Source of the DNA: Chthonomonas sp.
GTDB lineage: Bacteria > Armatimonadota > Fimbriimonadia > Fimbriimonadales > Fimbriimonadaceae
Assembly (NCBI GenBank): GCA_016788115.1
Contig: JAEURR010000008.1
Coordinates: 124,001 to 188,000, forward strand
Direction: 5' to 3'
Length of the DNA: 64,000 nucleotides
The notes beneath the pieces were generated by a model. That model searched no databases. It was given only the letters and a program-made list of their open reading frames with translations, and was not told where the DNA came from. How positions within the stretch are numbered: the stretch's first letter is position 1; every line of letters begins with the position of its first letter. This document shows, in pieces, positions 43,606-52,840 of the stretch. The translations under genes and the position numbers were made by a program.

Positions 43606-45507
43606 TCAGCTTCGAGCGCGGGCGACCTCTTCATGTGCGCGCAGCCACTCGGCAACGCTCCATGCCTGCCACGGGCATCCGGCTGGCGAACGCGGGTTGT
43701 CGCCATCGTACACCTCGGCGAGCCCACCCAGCCCTTGCTCAACCAGCATCTCGCGAGCCTGGCGAAGGATTTGCCGAGCGTGCTTCACGTCGCCCTCCAG
43801 CTTCAGCAGGGCAGTGATGTACGGGCCCATGAGCCACGGCCACACGGTTCCTTGGTGGTAGGCGGCATCAAGTTCAACTACGGGTCCTCGGAATCGGCCA
43901 TGGTACGCCGCGTCATCTGGGCTGAGTGTTCGCAAACCCATCGGAGTCAGCAAATCGCGCGAGACGACACCCAGGGCTCGTCGCGCACGCTCACCTTTGG
44001 CCGGACCGAAGGGAAGTGACATGGCGATGACTTGATTCGGGCGGAGGGATGCGTCATCGGGATCGACGGTGTCGATGAAGTACCCCAGGCTTTCCTTCCA
44101 GAATTTCGGTTCGAAGTTTTTCTCCGCGAGCTCCGCTGCGCCACGGTACGTCGCGCTCGGCTTGCCCAGCTTCTCAGCGAGCCATTCGGTCACGCGCAGG
44201 GCATTCACCCAGAGACCGTTGATCTCGACCGGCTTGCCATGGCGCGGAGTCACGACCCAGTCGCCGACCTTTGCGTCCATCCAGGTGAGCTGAACCCCCA
44301 CCTCGCCTTGGCGCAGGAGGCCATCCTCAGGATCCACCTTGATCCCGTATAGGGTGCCTTGGTGGTGCCACTTGACGACTTCCTCGAGTGATCGAAAAGC
44401 GCTCTGGGCGAACTCGTCGTTCCACTCGGCCTCCAGCGTCTGGTGGATAGCGTGGGCAAACCAAAGCGTTGCGTCGACCGTGTTGTACTCGGGCTGCTGG
44501 CCTCGTTCGACGAAGCGGTTGGGAATGAGCCCCTGTTTCATCTGGCTCGCGTAGTCGATTATGATCTTCCGCGCAACCTCCACTCGGTCGGTGCAAAGGC
44601 AAAGTCCGGGGATCGAGATCATCGTATCGCGACCCCAATCCGTGAACCACGGGTACCCCGCAATAATGCCTGTCCGAGTCGGACTCGTAACGAAGAAGTG
44701 TTTGGCTGCATCCTTAAGCGCTTCGGTCACGCTCGAACGGAACAGGTCGCTCTCATCGCGGGGACCGCTCCACGCTTTGGCCTTGGGACTCGTCGATGCA
44801 ACGACGGTCAAGGACTCTCCGGGCAGCAAGTGATCAGTCAACTCGCAAGGGCAGAAGAGGTCGTCGCGCGGATCGAGGCCCCGGTCGGTCTCGCGTAAGT
44901 GCTCGAAGCGGTAGTACCAGCCGACCGCCGGTTGAACCTTGGCCCCCTTGTGGTGAAGGTAGAGGGGGATCCCGTCGTGCTCGATGAGGGTGGTGCTCCC
45001 ATTCGTCCGGATCAAGTGCGGATAGTCGTCTTGCACGCGGAAATTCGAGTGGTAGAACTTGTGCGACACCAGCGGTCGCAACGTAAGCTCGTATCCGGTC
45101 GTCCCCGTGTTGGTGTACGTGATCGTGCACGTGTTTTCTTCTGGGTGCAGGCGGAGCCGCTTCTGCAGTTGCATTCCGGAAGCCTTGAAGTTCCAAATCG
45201 ACTCTTCGCCTACCTCGAACGAGTCGATGAACTGGTACCCCTCGGGGTGGACCGCGCCCGAGTACTGATTGCAGGATAGACCGATCGGATTCCCCTGGCC
45301 CTGGATGGAGATTTCCATCGAAGCCAGGAGGACCATGCGTGTCTCGGGGGGCGATGTGGCAGCGACCAGGAGTCCATGGTATCGGCGGGTATTAGCGCCG
45401 CTCACCGTACCCATGCTGAAACCACCGATGCCGTTGGTCAGCAGCCACTCGCGCCTTGAAGAGACTTCATAATTGCGGCATTGAGTGGCGTCCAAGACGT
45501 ATCGCAT
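43606..45507 (-). CDS. Amylo-alpha-1,6-glucosidase-type glycogen debranching enzyme (GH133-like)
   Basis: A 633-residue enzyme. The N-terminal domain is REWLLTNGIGGFSMGTVSGANTRRYHGLLVAA, which is characteristic of the bacterial glycogen-debranching family. The (alpha/alpha)6 catalytic domain includes AGYPWFTDWGRDTMISIPGL, YNTVDATLWFAHAIHQTL and HQGTVWPWLMGPYI. It removes alpha-1,6 branches of glycogen in the cytoplasm. It fits with the GT4 glycogen-synthase-like gene at 3-4.4 kb. It is the first gene of a four-gene minus-strand series (with FAH-family, M16 and histidine kinase genes). Divergent mutM starts 43 bp away. Confidence 0.9.
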   Translation of the reverse strand: MRYVLDATQCRNYEVSSRREWLLTNGIGGFSMGTVSGANTRRYHGLLVAATSPPETRMVLLASMEISIQGQGNPIGLSCNQYSGAVHPEGYQFIDSFEVGEESIWNFKASGMQLQKRLRLHPEENTCTITYTNTGTTGYELTLRPLVSHKFYHSNFRVQDDYPHLIRTNGSTTLIEHDGIPLYLHHKGAKVQPAVGWYYRFEHLRETDRGLDPRDDLFCPCELTDHLLPGESLTVVASTSPKAKAWSGPRDESDLFRSSVTEALKDAAKHFFVTSPTRTGIIAGYPWFTDWGRDTMISIPGLCLCTDRVEVARKIIIDYASQMKQGLIPNRFVERGQQPEYNTVDATLWFAHAIHQTLEAEWNDEFAQSAFRSLEEVVKWHHQGTLYGIKVDPEDGLLRQGEVGVQLTWMDAKVGDWVVTPRHGKPVEINGLWVNALRVTEWLAEKLGKPSATYRGAAELAEKNFEPKFWKESLGYFIDTVDPDDASLRPNQVIAMSLPFGPAKGERARRALGVVSRDLLTPMGLRTLSPDDAAYHGRFRGPVVELDAAYHQGTVWPWLMGPYITALLKLEGDVKHARQILRQAREMLVEQGLGGLAEVYDGDNPRSPAGCPWQAWSVAEWLRAHEEVARARS

Positions 45508-45550
45508 TGAGATGTCTCATTGTACTTCGGATGCGACTCTTGGACTCTCT

Positions 45551-46393
45551 ATGCCTGAACTACCCGAAGTCGAATCCGTTCGCCGTGTGCTCGCCGCTTG
45601 CATGGTCGGGAAGAAGATCACGGAGGTACGGATTGAGGACGACCCCATCGTCTTTCAGAAAGTACCGAGCCGTATGTTGACCGAGGCGCTGATGGATCGG
45701 GTCGTCACGGGAGCGGGACGCAAAGGGAAGATCTTCTGGCTAGAATTCGCCGACGAACCGTGGTTCTTCAATCATCTTGGTATGAGCGGCTGGGTGCGTC
45801 GGCTCGGCGCACCGGAGACCCGTCTGCTGAATCACGGCACTGCGCCGCTCGACTCGCCTGAGGGCGAGCCCCGATTCCTCAAGTGGCTGCTGACCGCCGA
45901 AGACGGTACGCGCGTGGCCCTCACCGATGGTCGGCGGCTGGCGCGGTGCGGGCTGGGGGCGCGTAGCTCCGATGAGCCGCGAGTTCAGCAACTCGGTCCC
46001 GACGCACTCGAGGAGTTGCCGCCACTCGAAGAGTTCAGCAGCATCCTCGCGCGTTCAACCGCCCCGATCAAGGCCATGCTGATGAACCAATCTCGCTTCT
46101 CGGGGATCGGAAACTGGGTTGCCGACGAAGTGCTGTACGCTGCCGGGATCGCACCCGCGCGCGCCTGTTCGACGCTCGCAAAGGAGGAGTTCGGCGCGCT
46201 TCGCAAGGCGATTGTGGAAGTACTTCAAGTGGCAGTGGATGTTCAGGCCGACTCGTCCAAGTTTCCGGATACCTGGCTCTTTCACGTCCGCTGGGGTGGG
46301 TCGAAAGGCGCGGATCAGCACCAGGGACAAACGCTCCGGCGCGATCAAGTGGCGGGCCGCACCACCGCCTGGGTCCCCGAGCGACAACGGTAA
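45551..46393 (+). CDS. mutM: Formamidopyrimidine-DNA glycosylase (MutM/Fpg), zinc-less finger type
   Basis: A 280-residue base-excision repair glycosylase/AP lyase that removes oxidised purines. The N-terminus MPELPEVES has catalytic Pro2 and Glu3; a Lys follows in GRKGKIFWLEF, and the helix-two-turn-helix is NQSRFSGIGNWVADEVLYAAGIAP. The usual C-terminal Cys4 zinc finger is missing. Instead the sequence ends GGSKGADQHQGQ, then AGRTTAWVPERQR, which matches the zinc-less finger of plant and fungal Fpg and of related Nei-like enzymes. The Arg that contacts DNA is retained. The ATG at 45551 (MPELPEV) is chosen over the upstream frame. It is divergent from GH133. Confidence 0.93.
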   Translation: MPELPEVESVRRVLAACMVGKKITEVRIEDDPIVFQKVPSRMLTEALMDRVVTGAGRKGKIFWLEFADEPWFFNHLGMSGWVRRLGAPETRLLNHGTAPLDSPEGEPRFLKWLLTAEDGTRVALTDGRRLARCGLGARSSDEPRVQQLGPDALEELPPLEEFSSILARSTAPIKAMLMNQSRFSGIGNWVADEVLYAAGIAPARACSTLAKEEFGALRKAIVEVLQVAVDVQADSSKFPDTWLFHVRWGGSKGADQHQGQTLRRDQVAGRTTAWVPERQR

Positions 46394-46470
46394 CGAAGTC
46401 ATACAATCTTTAACGATTATATGGAGGTTTGCTGCAAAAGTCGCAATCAGTCATATACTAACATTTACCG

Positions 46471-46493
46471 TGCTCTGACACCAGATCAGAGCA
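46471..46493. repeat. Inverted repeat upstream of the dockerin-like gene
   Basis: TGCTCTGA and TCAGAGCA (8-bp arms) flank a 7-nt loop, about 27 bp before the start codon. It could be an operator or a 5'-leader hairpin. The rest of the 46394-46520 spacer is AT-richer than the neighbouring genes and probably holds the promoter; no clear hexamer pair was picked. Confidence 0.3.
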
Positions 46494-46520
46494 AAGTTCA
46501 CCACGGTTAGGGGGACGATT

Positions 46521-47900
46521 ATGACTAGAATCAGACTTTTGGCGTTGCTCGGAGCGCTGGCACCCATCCATGCAATCGCTGCGGACTACGAGGTTCGACA
46601 CGACTGGGACCTGCAATTCAACAAGAAGCCCAACGCCGTTTACCGGGGTCGCTGGAGTGCGGTGGCGACGACACACGCGCGAAACACAAGCACGCAGGCG
46701 AACGACCGGACAACTGCAAACACTCCGTTCACACCCGCAGCGACTGGTGTGATCAACGCACTCTCGGATGTAGCTGGGGCTCACGCGGACTCTCATGCCG
46801 AGTATTCGGCTAACGCAAATGGGACCGGTTTTCACCGGGTGTGGGGCACCGCAACTGTGTCGGCGCCGCTAGGTCGGCGGGCGATTGCGTGGTCGCGCTC
46901 CTACATTGCCACGAACATTGGAACGGTCAACGCAAAGGGCAAGATCAAGTGGAAGTCGCAATGGAAGACTGATTCGATTTCTGGCCGAGGTGCGGCGGGG
47001 CACGACCCACTGATTGTCCGGTCGATCAACCTGGACACCGATGAACGACGGATCGCTTTGGTCTGGTCGGTCGATATCCAGGGCGATGGTGCGATGCTGT
47101 CTACGCTGGTGAACGGCGATCTCTCGTTCGCCGGCCTGGGCGATGGCATGATCCGCATCATCGCTGGACCTTCTCCCTACATCACTTCGCCCACGGGAAT
47201 ACTTGAAGTCCAGTACAAGGGCGGCATTGTGACCTTCTCGGCTGCGACCGGGATGTTCTCTGCAATCGTCGTGCCTTCTTTGGGCTCGGGGGCGAGCTTC
47301 ACCGGCCACATCGGGGACCCGACGGGTCAGTTTGAATTCGATGTGGACATGGGTGACACGAACATCAACGGATACGACATGGGAGTAGGAACTGACTCTG
47401 ATGGCACGGCGGATGCAGTAGGGACCGGCGTCCCTACGACGATCGTTGAGGGAAACATCACGACCGAGGCGACGGCCTTCACTTCCTACCTCCCGACCCA
47501 GTGGTACCGGTTCGAGGTTCGTCCAACGTCAAGTACGACGGTCGTGGATCGCATTCCGGTTCAGGTGGATACCGTCGGGCACTATCGGTTCCGAAGCACG
47601 ATCTTGGGCAATGTGTTGATCAAAGTGAAGGCGCCCCAGTCGCTAAGCGAGACGGTGCCAGCAGTCTTGAACAACACGGGAGAAAACACCCTGCCATTCA
47701 TGCAACTACGTAATGGCGACGCCAATGATGACAACGTGGTCGACTTCTTCGACTACCTGATGTTGAGCGACGGGTTCGAGTCGCAATTGCTGGACGAGCC
47801 CTACACCGCGAACTTGGGTGCCGACCTGACGCGAGATCTGCAAATCGATCTCTTCGACTACCTCATCATGTCGAATAGGTACGAAGAGGAGGGTCACTAA
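46521..47900 (+). CDS. Secreted protein with two dockerin-like calcium-binding repeats
   Basis: A 459-residue protein with a Sec signal peptide (MTRIRLLALLGALAPIHAIAA). The long middle part is beta-rich with Gly, Ala and Thr and has no recognised domain. The C-terminus has two dockerin-type EF-hand-like repeats: GDANDDNVVDFFDYLMLSDGF and GADLTRDLQIDLFDYLIMSNRY. Dockerins bind cohesins in cellulosomes, but in these phyla they often occur on other surface or extracellular proteins. No cohesin gene is nearby. The ATG at 46521 has GGGGG upstream. A long perfect hairpin follows its stop. Confidence 0.82.
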   Translation: MTRIRLLALLGALAPIHAIAADYEVRHDWDLQFNKKPNAVYRGRWSAVATTHARNTSTQANDRTTANTPFTPAATGVINALSDVAGAHADSHAEYSANANGTGFHRVWGTATVSAPLGRRAIAWSRSYIATNIGTVNAKGKIKWKSQWKTDSISGRGAAGHDPLIVRSINLDTDERRIALVWSVDIQGDGAMLSTLVNGDLSFAGLGDGMIRIIAGPSPYITSPTGILEVQYKGGIVTFSAATGMFSAIVVPSLGSGASFTGHIGDPTGQFEFDVDMGDTNINGYDMGVGTDSDGTADAVGTGVPTTIVEGNITTEATAFTSYLPTQWYRFEVRPTSSTTVVDRIPVQVDTVGHYRFRSTILGNVLIKVKAPQSLSETVPAVLNNTGENTLPFMQLRNGDANDDNVVDFFDYLMLSDGFESQLLDEPYTANLGADLTRDLQIDLFDYLIMSNRYEEEGH

Positions 47901-47908
47901 CGCTTGAT

Positions 47909-47945
47909 CCCGTTGCTTGCGGCCCTTAGGGCCGCAAGCAACGGG
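47909..47945. repeat. Perfect 17-bp hairpin after the dockerin-like gene
   Basis: CCCGTTGCTTGCGGCCC and its exact complement flank a TTA loop at 47926-47928. It lies between two convergent genes and would form a very stable RNA hairpin, but there is no T-run on either side. It may end or protect transcripts in an unusual way. No other copy was noticed. Confidence 0.6.
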
Positions 47946-47954
47946 GAGCACAAC

Positions 47955-49145
47955 TCAGTCGAACGGGTACGTCGGTAGCGTACGTGCGAGAGGCTTATCG
48001 ACTCGCAGTCCGAGTTCGTATTCGGCTTGCATGATCGTGTGGATCTCGTGAGTTCCTTCGTAGATGATTGCGCCGCGGGAATTGCGGAAGTACCGCTCGA
48101 CGGGGAATTCGTCACAGTAGCCGTAGGCACCGTGGATCTCAATCGCCTTGTTCGCTGCATCAAATGCGTTCGCGCAGTTCGTCCACTTGGCCATGCTGCA
48201 CTCTTGGGTGTGGCGCAGTCCGATGTTCTTCATCCAGCCGACCTTCTGGTACAGCAACCGGCCAATTTCGCGGCCCTGGACCATGCTCGCGATCATCTGC
48301 TGAACTAGCTGCTTCGACCCAATAGGCTCGCCTTGGACCTTGCGGTCCATGCTGTACTGAGTGCACGCGTCCAAACATGCGGTGATGATGCCAACTGCAC
48401 CCGAGGCGACCGTGTACCGGCCGTGATCAAGCGCGCTCATTGCGATCTTGAATCCGTCACCCTCCTGGCCGAGCATGCAGTCTGCAGGAACGCGCATGTT
48501 CTCGAAGAAGAGTTCGCCCGTATTGCCAGCGCGAACGCCTAGCTTGCCCTTGATGGCACGGCTCGTGAGGCCGGGGGTGTTGCGATCGACGATGAATGCG
48601 GCGTACGGTGCTTTGGCGGTCGTTTCTGCGAGCCGCGTGATGATCAAGAACTGGTCGGCGTAGTCGGCCAGCGAAATCCAAGTTTTGCTGCCGTCAATGA
48701 CGTAGTGGTCGCCATCGCGGCGAGCGGTGGTCTTCATGTTGGCTGCGTCCGAGCCTGCATTCGGTTCGGTAAGTCCAAATCCCGCAACGCGCTTGCCGGT
48801 GGCCAAGTCAGGCAGCCACCGATCTTTCTGAGCCTCGGATCCCCATTGCATGAGAGTCATGGAGTGCAGACCCACGTGGACGCTCATCGCCACACGGGCC
48901 GTCGAGTCGGCGCGCTCAAGTTCTTCGCAAACGATGCCGAGAGCGATGTAGTCTGCGCCCATACCGCCATACTTCGCCGGGATACACACTCCAAGGAATC
49001 CGGCGTCTCCCATCTTCTTGAGCATGGAAGGGTCGCTTTCGTGCGCTCGGTCGCGCTCGGCGAGGCCGGGAAGGATCTCCTTCTGGCCAAACTCGTAGGC
49101 AGATTCTCTGATCAGCTCGTGCTCTTGCGTCAGGGCAAAGTCCAT
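47955..49145 (-). CDS. Acyl-CoA dehydrogenase
   Basis: A 396-residue flavoenzyme that forms the trans-2 double bond in acyl-CoA and passes electrons to ETF. Family blocks are GFGLTEPNAGSDAANMKTTA (flavin-binding), YEGTHEIHTIMQAEYELG (catalytic Glu in YEG) and IHGAYGYCDEFPVERYFRNSR. Chain-length specificity is unknown; it could act on short, branched or glutaryl-CoA substrates. It is alone on the minus strand; no other beta-oxidation genes are in the window. The ATG at 49145 fits the family start. Confidence 0.94.
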   Translation of the reverse strand: MDFALTQEHELIRESAYEFGQKEILPGLAERDRAHESDPSMLKKMGDAGFLGVCIPAKYGGMGADYIALGIVCEELERADSTARVAMSVHVGLHSMTLMQWGSEAQKDRWLPDLATGKRVAGFGLTEPNAGSDAANMKTTARRDGDHYVIDGSKTWISLADYADQFLIITRLAETTAKAPYAAFIVDRNTPGLTSRAIKGKLGVRAGNTGELFFENMRVPADCMLGQEGDGFKIAMSALDHGRYTVASGAVGIITACLDACTQYSMDRKVQGEPIGSKQLVQQMIASMVQGREIGRLLYQKVGWMKNIGLRHTQECSMAKWTNCANAFDAANKAIEIHGAYGYCDEFPVERYFRNSRGAIIYEGTHEIHTIMQAEYELGLRVDKPLARTLPTYPFD

Positions 49146-49206
49146 AAACTGGAGTTTACTCGTCGCGCCACGAGCCCCGCGAAACGGGATTAAAGGAGGG
49201 AAGTGG

Positions 49207-49533
49207 TCAATCCTCGATTTCGAGCATGCCTTCAGCGACCCAAGCGCGTGCGAGCTTCTTCAGGATGCGACCTTCGGGATCGGCTTGGATCCAGGTCGTG
49301 CCCCATAGATCACTGTGAAGCTGTACGGGAAAATGCTCCACCTCGACAACGGTGTACGCCTCGTCCATGGTGCGTCGGTGACGGAGCTCATGGGAACCTG
49401 GCCAGTCCAACAGCCATTCGCGCAACACGGGATATATGCTTCCGTTCGGATCTTCAAACTCCAACGTCTTCGAATAGCATGCGGCTTCAGACCAAGACGC
49501 CAACAAAGCGTCGTCAGACATCGGCGCATTCAT
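49207..49533 (-). CDS. Hypothetical protein
   Basis: A 108-residue soluble protein with no recognised family. It has polar helical stretches (SWSEAACYSKTLEFEDPNGSIYPVLREWLLDW) and ends with LKKLARAWVAEGMLEIED. The start is uncertain: ATG 49533, ATG 49521, or GTG 49608 at the longest; none has a close ribosome binding site. It sits 60 bp upstream of the acyl-CoA dehydrogenase on the same strand, so they might share a transcript. The function is unknown. Confidence 0.5.
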   Translation of the reverse strand: MNAPMSDDALLASWSEAACYSKTLEFEDPNGSIYPVLREWLLDWPGSHELRHRRTMDEAYTVVEVEHFPVQLHSDLWGTTWIQADPEGRILKKLARAWVAEGMLEIED

Positions 49534-49735
49534 CGGCGCGTACTCGTCCTCTTTACTGCTGGTCCCATTTAGTACTGTCCCCTCAATAGCGGACCAAACG
49601 GTCCTCACGCCAACATTCTATCGTTAGACGGCCGGATGAGCAAGAGCAGAGACGGGAAAATATGAAAAGACATAATATGTATTATCAGAAGTACGCAATT
49701 GTCACATTCCAGCCCTTCCCCCACGATACTTTTCC

Positions 49736-50572
49736 ATGAGATGCAATTGTGTGAAGCTTAGTCTTGTCGCCGTCGCTGTGTCGATCGGATGGGTGGCGAA
49801 TGCCTCGATTGTCACGTTGGGAACTGGTGACGTGCTCGTCGGCAATCGTCCGCTGAATCTTCTGGTCAACGGAAGTTTCGAAGCCGATGCGGGACTCTAT
49901 CCAAACGGCTCGTACTGGGCGACTGGGACCAGCCTCACCCCGGGCATGTCGCTGACTGGCTGGAGCGCGAGTGGTCAGGTCGGATCGTACGCACGCTGGG
50001 GTAACGATGGCGGATCGACGCTAGCGGGGAGTGCACCGATTCCCCATGGCCAAAATGCGCTTTACTTCGGCGCAGGAATCATGGCGGGGGTCTCGCCCTA
50101 TCCAAACATTGATGTGAACACCGGCTACGTGACCTTCTCTTCGGCTCCGTCCATCACTCCGAAGCCCACGAGCGGGCCGGTGACGCTCTCACAGACGCTT
50201 ACTGGACTGGTGACCACGGACACCTATCTTCTGGACTTCTGGGCCTCCGGAGAGGACGCCAACACCCAGTCGTATCCAGAGCTGGGCTTCTTCGGCGTCG
50301 ATCTGACAGGCGAATCGACGCTCTACTTCGCTGCGCCGAACGGTTCCGCTCCGCTTGGAAAGAAGCAACGCTACCAAGTCTACTTCAAGCCTAGCGCATC
50401 GACCGTCACACTGACGTTTACGAACTGGGGCCATTTCTTCAACGCTCAGGGGGCTTTCAGTACTGAATTGGTATTGGACGATGTGATTGTCAATCGTCAG
50501 CCCGTCCCCGAGCCAGCGACCCTGGCTGCTCTGGGGCTAGGGCTTGCCGTCCTCGTTTGCCGCCGAAAGTAA
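49736..50572 (+). CDS. PEP-CTERM sorting-domain exported protein
   Basis: A 278-residue secreted protein. The signal peptide covers about residues 1-23 (VKLSLVAVAVSIGWVANA). A region near residue 43 reads LVNGSFEADAGLYPNGSYW, resembling the start of carbohydrate-binding or DUF-type jelly-roll domains found in other PEP-CTERM proteins. The C-terminal tag is VPEPATLAALGLGLAVLVCRRK. It should be processed by an exosortase, not present here. It is preceded by about 125 bp of spacer (49609-49735) in which I see no further gene, and followed by a bidirectional terminator. Confidence 0.82.
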   Translation: MRCNCVKLSLVAVAVSIGWVANASIVTLGTGDVLVGNRPLNLLVNGSFEADAGLYPNGSYWATGTSLTPGMSLTGWSASGQVGSYARWGNDGGSTLAGSAPIPHGQNALYFGAGIMAGVSPYPNIDVNTGYVTFSSAPSITPKPTSGPVTLSQTLTGLVTTDTYLLDFWASGEDANTQSYPELGFFGVDLTGESTLYFAAPNGSAPLGKKQRYQVYFKPSASTVTLTFTNWGHFFNAQGAFSTELVLDDVIVNRQPVPEPATLAALGLGLAVLVCRRK

Positions 50573-50583
50573 CGGACAAAAAC

Positions 50584-50618
50584 AAAGCCCCGCCCTCTCG
50601 ATGAGAGGACGGGGCTTT
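50584..50618. terminator. Bidirectional rho-independent terminator
   Basis: AAAGCCCCG pairs with CGGGGCTTT, and CCTCTC pairs with GAGAGG inside it, with one mismatch between and a 3-nt loop. T-runs occur on the minus side (TTTGTTTTTG) and a short one on the plus side. It lies between convergent PEP-CTERM and infB genes. Confidence 0.85.
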
Positions 50619-50630
50619 CGCGTACCCAGA

Positions 50631-52574
50631 TCAGTCGTTGATCCGAACCATTTCGTACGCCTCAATCATGTCTCCCTCAGCAAAGGCTGCCCACGTTTCG
50701 AACGTGATACCGCACTCCATTCCCATGGTGACTTCCTTGACGTCGTCCTTCAGGTGCTTGAGAGAACCGATGGTTCCCTCGTGGACAAGCTCCTTCCCTC
50801 GCGTTACGCGGCATTTTGCGTTTCGGACGACCTTGCCGTCCGTGACGTAGCAGCCAGCGATGATGCCTTTGCGACCGAACTGGAATCGGACGCGGATCTC
50901 AACCGTGCCGAGATAGTTCTCCTCGTACTTCGGTTCGAGCATGCCCTTGACTGCGCGCTCGATATCCTCAATGAGTTCGTAGATGATCCGGTACTGCCGG
51001 ATTTCCACACCCTTCCTCTCGGCTTCGTTCTTGGCGTTCCCTTCCGGTTTGGAGTTGAATCCGATCACGATGGCATCGGCAGCCGAGGCGAGCAGGATGT
51101 CGCTTTCCGTGATCGAGCCGACGGCAGAGTGAATGACCTTCACTTGGACTTCATCGTTCTCGATCTTCTCGAGCATGCCACGGACAGCTTCAACACTTCC
51201 CTGCACGTCGGCCTTCACGACCAAGTTCAAGTCCTTGATTTCGCCGGTGACGAGCTGATTCTTGAGATCCTGGAACGTGCGGCGCTTGACTTGCCCGCTC
51301 AAACTCTTGCGACGTGCTTCGTCGGCTCGTTCAGTGGCGATTGCGCGCGCAGATCGCTCGTCCTCGGCGGGCTCAACTTTGTCACCCGCGGTGGGTACAT
51401 CGTCGAGACCAAGGATCTCGGCGGGCATCGACGGACCGGCCTCTTTCAGCCGCTCGCCACGATGGTCTGTCATCGCCTTGATCTTTCCGTAGTTCTGGCC
51501 CACAACGACTGCATCGCCGATGCGCAAAGTCCCGTTCTTAACGAGTACGGTCGCAACCGGTCCTCGGCCACGGTCTACCTTCGCTTCGATGACGACCCCT
51601 TCGAGGTCCGCATGCGGGTCGGCCTTCAGCTCCATCACGTCCGCTTGGAGCAGGATCATTTCCAGGAGCTGGGGCACGCCTTCACCCGTAAGAGCGGAGA
51701 CTGGGCAAACGATCGTTTGACCACCGTACGCTTCCGCAATCACCTGGTGCTCGGTGAGCTGTTGCAAAACCCGATCCGGATTCGCACCGGGCTTGTCAAT
51801 TTTGTTCACGGCAACAATCATCGGCACGTCGGCGTTCTTGACGTGGCTGATCGCTTCGATGGTCTGCGGCATGATGCCGTCATCCGCCGCAACGACGAGG
51901 ATGGCAATATCGGTGACCTGGGCACCCCGGGCGCGCATCGCGGTGAATGCGGCGTGGCCGGGAGTGTCAAGGAACGAAATCTTCCCTTCTGGCAGGCTGA
52001 CCTGGTAGGCACCGATGTGTTGGGTGATGCCTCCGGCCTCCTTGGCGGCCACGTTTGCCTTGCGGATGTAATCCAAAAGCGAAGTCTTGCCATGGTCAAC
52101 GTGCCCGAGGATCGTCACGACCGGCGGTCGCTTCTGGTCGCCCGCTGGCTTAGCTGGCTTCTTGACTGAGGGGACGTTTAGCTTGGGCTCTGGCTTGGCC
52201 ACTTCCCCGCCCCACGACACGTTGAACCCGAATGCCTTGACCAGCTTCTCGACCACATCATCCTTGAGCGATGTCGTGAGCGTGGCCATGACCTTCAGGT
52301 CGCTGACAAGCTTCTTTTGAACCTCGCTTTGCGAGACGCCGAGCGCATGCGCCACATCGCGGAGGGTCGCCCCGGAAGTGAGATTGATTGTCTTGTTCGA
52401 GACCGCTTCGCGGACGGCCTCCGAAATCAGTTCAAGGGTCTCCTCGTCCGACTCGAACGCCCCGTCGGAAATCGCGACGCCCAGCTCGTCCAAGACGCGC
52501 TCGACTTGACCCGGCGTCGCCCCTAGGGTCTTGGCAAAACTCTCAATCTGTTGCTGCATTACCTGTACACTCAC
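50631..52574 (-). CDS. infB: Translation initiation factor IF-2
   Basis: A 647-residue GTPase that brings fMet-tRNA to the 30S subunit and promotes 70S formation. The N-terminal part is short (about 145 residues) compared with many IF-2 proteins. The G domain has [20 protein letters not shown] and NKID, then the domain II and domain IV barrels. The GTG start at 52574 shares GTGA with the stop of rnpM, and AAGGAG lies 9 nt upstream of it. It is the last gene of nusA-rnpM-infB, the standard order, followed by the bidirectional terminator. Confidence 0.97.
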   Translation of the reverse strand: MSVQVMQQQIESFAKTLGATPGQVERVLDELGVAISDGAFESDEETLELISEAVREAVSNKTINLTSGATLRDVAHALGVSQSEVQKKLVSDLKVMATLTTSLKDDVVEKLVKAFGFNVSWGGEVAKPEPKLNVPSVKKPAKPAGDQKRPPVVTILGHVDHGKTSLLDYIRKANVAAKEAGGITQHIGAYQVSLPEGKISFLDTPGHAAFTAMRARGAQVTDIAILVVAADDGIMPQTIEAISHVKNADVPMIVAVNKIDKPGANPDRVLQQLTEHQVIAEAYGGQTIVCPVSALTGEGVPQLLEMILLQADVMELKADPHADLEGVVIEAKVDRGRGPVATVLVKNGTLRIGDAVVVGQNYGKIKAMTDHRGERLKEAGPSMPAEILGLDDVPTAGDKVEPAEDERSARAIATERADEARRKSLSGQVKRRTFQDLKNQLVTGEIKDLNLVVKADVQGSVEAVRGMLEKIENDEVQVKVIHSAVGSITESDILLASAADAIVIGFNSKPEGNAKNEAERKGVEIRQYRIIYELIEDIERAVKGMLEPKYEENYLGTVEIRVRFQFGRKGIIAGCYVTDGKVVRNAKCRVTRGKELVHEGTIGSLKHLKDDVKEVTMGMECGITFETWAAFAEGDMIEAYEMVRIND

Positions 52575-52840
52575 CTTAACTCGCTCCTTAACGCATCGAC
52601 AATCCAGTCCTGATCCTCACGCGATACTTGCTTGCGCATAGCCCGGGCCAGTTGGCTGGACTTTGCCACCTTATCGATGCATTCGACGCTCGCACACACG
52701 TATGCCGAACGTCCGGACGACGCCTTACTAAACATAAGACGGGCCGCCCAGTCTGGACGCACCCGTATCAGAGCGGACTGTGATGCCCTGTTACGACATG
52801 CGATGCATGACCTTATCGGATCGGCTGCTGGCTCGGGCAA
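52571..52840 (-). CDS. rnpM: RnpM/YlxR-family RNA-binding protein
   Basis: An 89-residue protein of the YlxR family, with the conserved CIACRNRASQSALIRVR near the N-terminus and GRSAYVCASVECI in the middle. YlxR (RnpM) modulates RNase P in Bacillus subtilis. The TTG start at 52840 directly follows the nusA stop, and GGAG lies 6 nt upstream. Its stop overlaps the infB start as GTGA. The gene order nusA-rnpM-infB is conserved across many bacteria, which supports the call. Confidence 0.88.
   Translation of the reverse strand: MPEPAADPIRSCIACRNRASQSALIRVRPDWAARLMFSKASSGRSAYVCASVECIDKVAKSSQLARAMRKQVSREDQDWIVDALRSELR

Noticed and set aside
50544-52169. 541-codon open frame on the plus strand
   Set aside because: It runs antisense to infB and crosses the bidirectional terminator; GC-rich third positions explain the long frame.
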